Origin: an uncultured Bacilli bacterium
GTDB taxonomy: Bacteria > Bacillota_I > Bacilli_A > RF39 > UBA660
Reading direction: 5' to 3'
Length of the DNA: 5,710 bases
Assembly: GCA_947591565.1 (NCBI GenBank)
Contig: CANQDH010000065.1
Span: forward strand, 1-5,710
Under the pieces are notes generated by a model. It was not told where the DNA came from. It did no database searches and was given only the letters and a program-made list of their open reading frames with translations. Both the position numbers and the translations under genes were made by a program. Numbering within the stretch: the stretch's first letter is position 1; every line of letters begins with the position of its first letter. Positions 1-4,786 of the stretch are shown piece after piece.

Positions 1-145
1 ACATATCTTTTATAAAATGTTTATCATAATCACTATATAAATGAATTTTATACTGAAAATCATTTTTCATCATCACTGTATCAATAATCTCAGAAACCTC
101 ATGTCTTATCATCTCATTATCATCACAAACAAAAAAGTTAATCAT
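1..145 (-). CDS. Response regulator receiver domain, N-terminal 48 codons (runs off left edge)
   Basis: The gene starts at ATG 145-143 and stays open to base 1, so only the first 48 residues are visible. The protein begins MINFFVCDDNEMIRHEV, a beta-1 strand followed by the acidic pair D8-D9. In CheY-like receivers this pair helps bind Mg2+ at the phosphorylation site. Helix 1 follows, then a strand (QYKIHLYSDY). The phospho-acceptor Asp would lie beyond the window edge. The spelling ICDDN/VCDDN at the start and the long first helix resemble LytTR-type regulators (AgrA/ComE class), but no output domain is visible, so that subclass is inference. A perfect AAGGAGGT lies 7 bases upstream of the start, and a good promoter lies further upstream. 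The gene is therefore transcribed separately from the lipoprotein/ATPase pair. No sensor kinase is seen. Confidence 0.8.
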   Translation of the reverse strand, partial: MINFFVCDDNEMIRHEVSEIIDTVMMKNDFQYKIHLYSDYDKHFIKDM

Positions 146-152
146 AATAATG

Positions 153-160
153 ACCTCCTT
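153..160 (-). promoter_or_regulatory. Ribosome binding site of the response regulator
   Basis: On the minus strand this reads AAGGAGGT, a full anti-16S match, with 7 bases before ATG 145-143. It fixes the start of the truncated response-regulator gene, whose reading frame is too short in this window to stand out by length alone. Confidence 0.8.
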
Positions 161-186
161 AGTTACTAATAGCAAACATCAATATT

Positions 187-215
187 ATTTTACCATATTT
201 TGACATTTTTCACAA
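187..215 (-). promoter_or_regulatory. Sigma-A-type promoter for the response regulator
   Basis: On the minus strand, -35 TTGTGA (215-210) and -10 TAAAAT (192-187) are separated by 17 bases. The transcript would start near base 180, giving a 5' UTR of about 35 bases that contains the AAGGAGGT site. The promoter lies after the terminator of the preceding lipoprotein gene, as expected for an independent unit. Called by eye from the consensus. Confidence 0.6.
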
Positions 216-224
216 ATTATCAAC

Positions 225-257
225 AAAAAAATGATTACTTTTCTAACCATTTTTTTT
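225..257 (-). terminator. Intrinsic terminator overlapping the lipoprotein stop codon
   Basis: On the minus strand, ATGGTTA (250-244) pairs with TAATCAT (237-231), including one G-U pair, around the 6-base loop GAAAAG. It is followed by six more T (230-225). Seven A (257-251) precede the stem, so the A/T flanks can extend pairing to about 13 bp. The stem is GC-poor but typical for an AT-rich genome. The 5' arm includes the last codons and the TAG stop of the lipoprotein gene, so the unit ends right at the gene end. The A-flank means it might also work weakly on the plus strand. Confidence 0.55.
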
Positions 258-965
258 ACTATTTCTAAAATCTTCATACTTATCTTTAATTTTCGATACT
301 CCGTCTGTAATAAGATCCTTTACTTCACCAAAATCATCCTTCGTTTGATCTGCAAAACTACTTGCGAAATCTTTAATTTCATCATAATGGTCAAGTTTTC
401 TATTTAAGAAATCATCAATTTTAATTGCACCATTATGAACCTTTTCTTTTAACCAGTTTAAAGCAGAACTTGTTTTATCTGATATGCTTTCCTTATAATC
501 TGGAAACTTAGATTCAATTTTAACATCTATTTTGTTTAAAATACCAAGAACTGTTTCTTTAGCATCATTTGAAATTTCATCTAAAGTAATTCCTTTAATC
601 TCACCATCATAGAAAAGAAAATCAACTAAGGTAATAACCTTTTCAGATATTTTATCTTTTATACCTGAATCACCCTCTAACATTTCATCAATTTCTTGTT
701 CTTCCTCTTTATAATAGTTTATAATGATATCATCATTTGTTTCATTATCTGCATCACTATTTTCAAACGAAGAACTTTCTATTTTTGAAGAATTAATTTC
801 GACATTAGAAGAATTATTCTCACTATTAGATGAGCTATAGTTACTTTCTTCAAAACTATCCATATTATATATATCTTTTTTATCAGAGCATCCTGTCATA
901 ATGAAACAACCCTCTAGCAAAATAATACCCGCAAATATCTTTAAAGTACCTTTTTTTAATTTCAT
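243..965 (-). CDS. Putative lipoprotein of unknown function, Ser/Asn-rich linker plus helical C-terminus
   Basis: Not recognised as a named family. From ATG 965 the product is 240 residues. A Lys-rich n-region (MKLKKGTLKIF) leads into a hydrophobic stretch with two possible lipoboxes, LLEGC and IMTGC. The second is the better match, because the first has Glu at -2. The next ~45 residues are a low-complexity Ser/Asn/Glu linker, as in surface-tethered lipoproteins. The rest is charged and probably all-helical (IKDKISEKVITLVDFLFYDG, then DEIKDFASSFADQTKDDF), with amphipathic Lys/Asp/Ile patterning and no cysteines. The protein should sit on the outer face of the membrane. An in-frame ATG at 980 adds five residues. 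I prefer 965 because GAAGG lies 8 bases before it, whereas the nearest match before 980 is 13 bases away. It follows the ATPase gene by 49 bases with no terminator between, so co-transcription is likely. The gene ends in TAG inside a terminator hairpin. Confidence 0.75.
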   Translation of the reverse strand: MKLKKGTLKIFAGIILLEGCFIMTGCSDKKDIYNMDSFEESNYSSSNSENNSSNVEINSSKIESSSFENSDADNETNDDIIINYYKEEEQEIDEMLEGDSGIKDKISEKVITLVDFLFYDGEIKGITLDEISNDAKETVLGILNKIDVKIESKFPDYKESISDKTSSALNWLKEKVHNGAIKIDDFLNRKLDHYDEIKDFASSFADQTKDDFGEVKDLITDGVSKIKDKYEDFRNSKKNG

Positions 966-1014
966 AAACATCGCCTTCATTAGATATTATATACCTATCT
1001 TTTTAAAATTACAA

Positions 1015-3627
1015 TCAAACACCACCTATTATACCTTTTTTTCTTAAAATGTATTTCCTTAAAAAATCAAAGGGTATAACAGTAAAAGCAAATAACATCA
1101 TAATCTCAAATTCTTTAAAATTTAAGCCACTCGTTCTAAATAAATTACCACCAAAATATAAAAGAACAAGCTGAATAACAACAATAAAACCTATGACAAC
1201 TAGAAAGACTTTATTTTTAAAGATGTTAGCAATTAAATTAAGTCTATGGGTTCTAGCATTAAAACTATTAAAAATACCTATAAATATGAATAGTCCAAAA
1301 AAAGCTGTCATTAAATAAATATTATTTGGATCAGTTCTAAAAAATTGACTTATAAAGGGGCATTTTAAAAACAAAATACATAAAAGAGATGAATAAATAC
1401 CGGTGATAATAATTTCATTTTGCATATATTTATTAATAATGGGTTCATCTTTTTTCTTTGGAAATTCTTCCATATATTCTAAAAGAGGTGGTTCATAAGA
1501 AAAGGCTAGGCCTGCAAACGTGTCCATAACCATATTTATCCAAAGCATTTGAATAACAGTAACAGGTGTTTCAACGCCAATAAATGGTCCTATAATTGAT
1601 AAACTAACAGCACATATATTAACCGTTAACTGAAATATAATAAATTTCCTAATACTTTTAAAAATTGTTCGGCCAAAAAGAATAGCTTTAGATATGGATT
1701 TAAAATTATCATCTAAAATAACAATATCCGATGCTTCCTTAGCAACCTCAGTTCCAGACCCCATAGCAAATCCAACATCAGCCTTTTTTAGAGCAGGAGC
1801 ATCATTAACTCCATCACCCGTCATACCAACAACAAGTCCCATTTCTTGTGAAATTTTAACAAGTCTACTTTTATCTTGTGGTAAAGAGCGTGCAACAACT
1901 CTTAGATGAGGTAATATTTTTTTAAGTTCGTCATCTGTTTTCATCTTTAATTCATCACTTGTTAAAACAATATCGCTACTTCCCCTTATGATTCCAACTT
2001 CCTTACCAATAGATACGGCTGTTTCTTTATTATCCCCTGTAATCATAACAGTTTGAATATGGGCTTTGGAAACTAATTTGACACCATCAATAGCTTCTTT
2101 TCTTACTTCATCTTTAATAAACATCATACCAACTAAAGTTAAATCTTCTATTTTATTTTCAAAATAAGTTGTAGCAAGGGCTATAACTCTTATCCCTTTT
2201 TTAGTCATATCATGAATACGATTTAAGATTTGATCTTTTGTATTAAAAACTTTTTTAAATCCATTTTCATCATAATAACTATTACATTTTTTCATAATAA
2301 TTTCTGGAGCACCTTTTATAAGGGTTATTTTTTTACCATCACTAATAGTTACTTTGGAATATTTATTTTTACTATCAAAAGGAACGACGTTTGATTCTTT
2401 TATGTTAGGATTTTTTTCATCTTTCATAAATTTTAAAAGGGCTCTATCTGTAATATTACCACCCGTTATTAAATCTTTTTCCCTATTATATATACTTCCG
2501 TTATTATATATAACAGATAGTTTAACTAAATTATATAACTTAGGATAATTAAGTAAATCATAATCACTTCTAAAAGATATGAGATTACCACTTAAAAATT
2601 CGGCAACTTCAAGTTTTCCTTTCGTTAATGTCCCTGTTTTATCTGTAAAAAGAATATTTAGACTACCAGCTGTTTCTATACCTACAAGTTTTCTTACTAA
2701 AACGTTTTCTTTAAGCATTCTTTTCATATTTGATGAAAGAACTAAGGTAATCATCATTGGTAAGCCTTCAGGTACCGCTACAACAATAATTGTAACACTA
2801 AGAGTTAGGGCGTATAATAAATGAGATGCCATCAAAGGAAAATTGGTAAGTGTACTTCCAATTAAATTTACATTAAAAGAATTTTTGATAACAATAGCTG
2901 AAAATAAATATGATATTGATACCATAACAGCGCCAATATATCCTATTTTACTTATAATGTTAGCAAGGTTTCTAAGTCTAATTTTAAGAGGACTTTCGGG
3001 TTGTTTTTCTTGTAATTCAGATGCGATTTTACCATATATAGTATCATTACCAACTTTTTGAACAAGCATTTCTCCTTCCTTAGCATAAACAACGGTTCCT
3101 CTATAAAGAATATTGTTATCAGAATCAAGTTCAGTAGGAAATTTATATTTTTCTTTGGTTTCACCATTAAGAGCTGATTCGTCAACACTGATTTCACCTT
3201 TGATAATTTTACCATCAGCAGGTATTTTATCTCCAGATGAAAGTAAGATGATATCGCCAACAACTACATCATCGATATTTATTTCATATATCTTATTATT
3301 TCTCCTAACACGGCATTTGATTTTGGATGACTCTTCTTGTAACTTTTCAAAGGCTTTTTCACTTCCATATTCTGATATCGAAGATATAAATGACGCTAAA
3401 AATATAGCAATCACAATACCTATCGTTTCATACCAATCAAAATTTTTAATAAGAAAAATAGTTTTAATAGCTAAAGCTATAAGCAATATACGTATGATAG
3501 GATCTCCTAAAGACTCTATTAAAAGTTTGACAAAACTATTTTGTTTGGAATTGGTTATTTGATTGTTACCATATTTATTACGACTTTGAACAACTTCTTT
3601 ATCATTTAGTCCTGTATATGTTTTCAC
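1015..3627 (-). CDS. Calcium-transporting P-type ATPase, PMCA-like (type IIB)
   Basis: A membrane pump expected to export Ca2+ at the cost of ATP. Residues are numbered from the upstream ATG at 3642; subtract 5 for the preferred GTG start. The cation-ATPase N-terminal domain comes first. M1/M2 lie near 49-65 and 73-92. The actuator domain carries DESALNGET (NGE replacing the usual TGE; Glu161 kept). M4 has VPEGLP (291-295), and the phosphorylation site is DKTGTLT (Asp334). The nucleotide domain has KGAPE (443-447). The hinge motifs are MITGD (533-537) and TGDGVNDAPAL (608-618). M6 has N703-x3-D707 in NMVMDTFAGLAF, and four more membrane helices follow to about 866. Glu292, Asn703 and Asp707 match Ca2+ site II of the family. 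NMVMDT and VAVPEGLP favour the PMCA-like subtype over SERCA-like. Length (870 aa) is full for bacterial members. The GTG at 3627 is preferred: AGGAGGT lies 5 bases before it, while ATG 3642 has no ribosome site and itself abuts that AGGAGG. Ends in TGA. Likely first gene of an operon with the downstream lipoprotein. Calcium specificity is inferred from family motifs. Confidence 0.93.
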   Translation of the reverse strand: MKTYTGLNDKEVVQSRNKYGNNQITNSKQNSFVKLLIESLGDPIIRILLIALAIKTIFLIKNFDWYETIGIVIAIFLASFISSISEYGSEKAFEKLQEESSKIKCRVRRNNKIYEINIDDVVVGDIILLSSGDKIPADGKIIKGEISVDESALNGETKEKYKFPTELDSDNNILYRGTVVYAKEGEMLVQKVGNDTIYGKIASELQEKQPESPLKIRLRNLANIISKIGYIGAVMVSISYLFSAIVIKNSFNVNLIGSTLTNFPLMASHLLYALTLSVTIIVVAVPEGLPMMITLVLSSNMKRMLKENVLVRKLVGIETAGSLNILFTDKTGTLTKGKLEVAEFLSGNLISFRSDYDLLNYPKLYNLVKLSVIYNNGSIYNREKDLITGGNITDRALLKFMKDEKNPNIKESNVVPFDSKNKYSKVTISDGKKITLIKGAPEIIMKKCNSYYDENGFKKVFNTKDQILNRIHDMTKKGIRVIALATTYFENKIEDLTLVGMMFIKDEVRKEAIDGVKLVSKAHIQTVMITGDNKETAVSIGKEVGIIRGSSDIVLTSDELKMKTDDELKKILPHLRVVARSLPQDKSRLVKISQEMGLVVGMTGDGVNDAPALKKADVGFAMGSGTEVAKEASDIVILDDNFKSISKAILFGRTIFKSIRKFIIFQLTVNICAVSLSIIGPFIGVETPVTVIQMLWINMVMDTFAGLAFSYEPPLLEYMEEFPKKKDEPIINKYMQNEIIITGIYSSLLCILFLKCPFISQFFRTDPNNIYLMTAFFGLFIFIGIFNSFNARTHRLNLIANIFKNKVFLVVIGFIVVIQLVLLYFGGNLFRTSGLNFKEFEIMMLFAFTVIPFDFLRKYILRKKGIIGGV

Positions 3628-3632
3628 AAGTG

Positions 3633-3639
3633 ACCTCCT
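3633..3639 (-). promoter_or_regulatory. Ribosome binding site that decides the ATPase start
   Basis: AGGAGGT on the minus strand, 5 bases before GTG 3627-3625. It directly follows ATG 3642-3640, so it would be codons 2-3 of the longer reading. It therefore marks GTG as the real initiation codon and the five extra residues (MRRSL) as untranslated. Confidence 0.7.
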
Positions 3640-3728
3640 CATCTACTAAAATATATGGAAAATATCTTTTTTTAATAATTTTTAAAGAAGACAAAAAAAG
3701 ACAATTTAACAAATTTTTACTTAAAGTC

Positions 3729-3757
3729 TTGAACTATATAACTATTTAATGTATTAT
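3729..3757 (+). promoter_or_regulatory. Sigma-A-type promoter of the pyrH leader
   Basis: -35 TTGAAC (3729-3734) and -10 TATTAT (3752-3757) with a 17-base spacer. Initiation about 7 bases on would be at A3764. The next base, 3765, is the first base of the long leader stem, so the predicted start and the RNA structure agree with each other. The promoter lies in the 151-base region shared with the divergent ATPase gene. I could not find an equally good promoter for the ATPase on the minus strand there. Confidence 0.65.
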
Positions 3758-3764
3758 ATATATA

Positions 3765-3826
3765 AGGAAGTGATAGGTATGAGAAATTTAGGTGCAGCAA
3801 AAAAATTATCATATTTATCACTTTTT
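3765..3826 (+). promoter_or_regulatory. Long 5' hairpin in the pyrH leader RNA
   Basis: Bases 3765-3782 pair without interruption with 3809-3826: 18 bp, of which 14 are Watson-Crick and 4 G-U. The loop is 26 bases (3783-3808) and contains GGTGCAGC followed by seven A. The stem forms at the very 5' end of the predicted transcript. It contains the AAGGAAG ribosome-site-like sequence and the ATG (3779-3781) of the short leader reading frame, so it would hide them from ribosomes. It does not overlap the terminator 6 bases downstream, so the two hairpins can coexist. I do not recognise a known riboswitch or a PyrR-binding loop. The pairing is seen directly; a regulatory role is inferred. Confidence 0.6.
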
Positions 3827-3847
3827 CTATTGGACTTATTTTTTTAA
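3779..3847 (+). CDS. Possible 22-codon leader peptide upstream of pyrH
   Basis: A short frame ATG...TAA of 22 codons starts 15 bases after the predicted transcription start. The product is MRNLGAAKK followed by a hydrophobic Leu/Phe-rich tail ending LLDLFF. AAGGAAG lies about 8 bases before the ATG, so initiation is plausible, though both are buried in the leader stem. The second half is U-rich (TTA, TCA, TAT, CTT, TTT codons). The last four sense codons form the 5' arm and loop of the terminator, and the TAA begins in its loop. A ribosome on these codons would block terminator formation. It may be a cis-acting leader peptide, a tiny membrane peptide, or chance. No homology is known to me. 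Confidence 0.35.
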   Translation: MRNLGAAKKLSYLSLFLLDLFF

Positions 3848-3861
3848 ATAAGTCTTTTTTT
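3833..3861 (+). terminator. Intrinsic terminator/attenuator just before pyrH
   Basis: GACTTATTT (3833-3841) pairs perfectly with AAATAAGTC (3846-3854) around a TTTT loop, followed by seven T (3855-3861). The T-run is immediately followed by AGGAGG, the ribosome site of pyrH. No separate promoter is visible between this hairpin and pyrH, so pyrH transcripts from the upstream promoter must read through it. This is the position of an attenuator rather than of an ordinary gene-end terminator. Confidence 0.75.
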
Positions 3862-3872
3862 AGGAGGAGAAA

Positions 3873-4577
3873 ATGAAATATAAAAGAATTTTGTTAAAAT
3901 TAAGTGGGGAGGCCCTTGCTGGTTCGAAAGGAACAGGTATTGATTTTGAAAAAGTACTAGAATTTGCGAAAGAAATCAAAGATGTTGTCAGTAAAGAAAA
4001 CATCGAAATAGGTATCGTTGTTGGTGGTGGTAACTTTTGGAGAGGAAGAAGTAACCAACAAATGGATAGATGTACATCTGACTATATAGGTATGCTTGGA
4101 ACAACTATGAATGCTCTTGCGATTGGCGATGCCTTTAAACAAGTTGGACAAGATGTTCGTATTCAAACAAGTGTCGAAATGCGTCAAATTGCCGAATTTT
4201 ATATCAAAGATAGGGCTGTTAGACATTTAGAAAAAGGAAGAGTTGTTGTCTTTGGATGTGGCACAGGTTCACCTTTCTTTAGTACTGATACAGCAGCAGC
4301 CTTAAGAGCAAATGAAATAAATGCTGATGCTTTACTAAAAGCAACCAATGTTGATGGTATATATGATAAAGATCCTAAGAAATATGATGATGCTAAGAAA
4401 ATTACTCATACAACTTATTTAAATGTTTTAAATCAAAAATTAAACGTTATGGATACAACAGCCATATCTCTTTGTATGGATAATAATTTACCAATTATTG
4501 TCTTTGATATCAATAAAAAAGGTAATTTAGACAAAATTGTTAATGGTGAAGAAATAGGTACAACCGTTACTAATTAA
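3873..4577 (+). CDS. pyrH: UMP kinase (uridylate kinase)
   Basis: Phosphorylates UMP to UDP with ATP in the cytoplasm, the step leading to UTP and CTP. It belongs to the bacterial hexameric amino-acid-kinase-fold family, unrelated to eukaryotic UMP/CMP kinases. Visible motifs are KLSGEAL (residues 9-15), VVGGGNFWRGR (49-59), DYIGMLGTTMNALA (70-83), RHLEKGRVVVFGCGTGSPFF (117-136), STDTAAALRA (137-146), KATNVDGIYDKDPKK (156-170) and MDTTAISLCMDNNLPIIVF (193-211). Length is 234 residues, close to the usual ~240. AGGAGG sits 5 bases before the ATG, directly after the U-tract of the upstream terminator. Many Firmicutes carry pyrH between tsf and frr; here neither neighbour is present, and the gene appears to be a single-gene unit bounded by an attenuator-like leader and a terminator. 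Stop is TAA. Confidence 0.97.
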   Translation: MKYKRILLKLSGEALAGSKGTGIDFEKVLEFAKEIKDVVSKENIEIGIVVGGGNFWRGRSNQQMDRCTSDYIGMLGTTMNALAIGDAFKQVGQDVRIQTSVEMRQIAEFYIKDRAVRHLEKGRVVVFGCGTGSPFFSTDTAAALRANEINADALLKATNVDGIYDKDPKKYDDAKKITHTTYLNVLNQKLNVMDTTAISLCMDNNLPIIVFDINKKGNLDKIVNGEEIGTTVTN

Positions 4578-4618
4578 AAAAAATTTTGAACTTTTGATAG
4601 TTTTTAAAAGTATTGCAT

Positions 4619-4691
4619 AAAAAAACAAGAATAGTTCACTATGATTTAGAATTGTCTCTAAAACCTATATACTATTTCTTGTAATTTTTTT
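4619..4691. terminator. Bidirectional terminator with nested hairpin, between convergent genes
   Basis: ACAAGAATAGT (4625-4635) pairs with ACTATTTCTTGT (4671-4682) with one bulged base. An inner hairpin, TTTAGA (4645-4650) with TCTAAA (4657-4662), sits inside. Seven A (4619-4625) precede the structure, overlapping its first base by one, and AATTTTTTT follows it. Transcripts from either strand therefore end in a U-run after the stem. It lies 42 bases after the pyrH stop and 96 bases beyond the convergent surface-protein stop, which suits termination of both. Confidence 0.55.
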
Positions 4692-4698
4692 ATTTCCT

Positions 4699-4727
4699 GT
4701 TCCACTCTCATTTTTTGAGAGTGGAAC
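4699..4727. terminator. Perfect 12-bp inverted repeat, likely terminator
   Basis: GTTCCACTCTCA (4699-4710) is exactly complementary to TGAGAGTGGAAC (4716-4727) with a TTTTT loop. It is the most GC-rich and stable hairpin in the window. On the plus strand it is followed by the interrupted T-rich sequence ATATTTTATTTGT, so it can back up pyrH termination. On the minus strand no U-run follows, so it is a poor terminator for the surface-protein gene, whose stop is 59 bases upstream in that direction. It could instead be a processing or stability hairpin, or a dispersed intergenic repeat. Confidence 0.5.
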
Positions 4728-4786
4728 ATATTTTATTTGTCATGCTACATTCTTATTTTTATATTATACTTCATATAATTCTCAAC

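Noticed and set aside
1694..3061. Plus-strand frames of 64-81 codons at 1694-1909, 2354-2548, 2579-2824 and 2843-3061
   Set aside because: All are antisense to conserved ATPase domains and have low-complexity translations with no family motifs.
2952..3263. 103-codon minus-strand frame inside the ATPase
   Set aside because: It is a same-strand, out-of-frame overlap within the ATPase coding sequence. The ATPase frame is uninterrupted, so this is not a frameshifted fragment.
3113..3562. 149-codon plus-strand reading frame
   Set aside because: It lies fully antisense to the ATPase actuator/N-terminal region, which has clear family motifs in its own frame. I see no ribosome site or recognisable protein features. 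It is a shadow frame.
3643..3728. Promoter for the ATPase on the minus strand
   Set aside because: Several AT-rich hexamers exist (for example TATATT close to the gene), but none has a convincing -35 partner at 16-18 bases. I could not make a supportable call.
3765..3872. PyrR-binding attenuator or known riboswitch in the pyrH leader
   Set aside because: I do not see the conserved PyrR-binding loop sequence or the core of any riboswitch class I know, so I report only the structures.
3957..4226. 89-codon minus-strand frame in pyrH
   Set aside because: It is antisense to the conserved nucleotide-binding motifs of pyrH, with no ribosome site or homology recognised.
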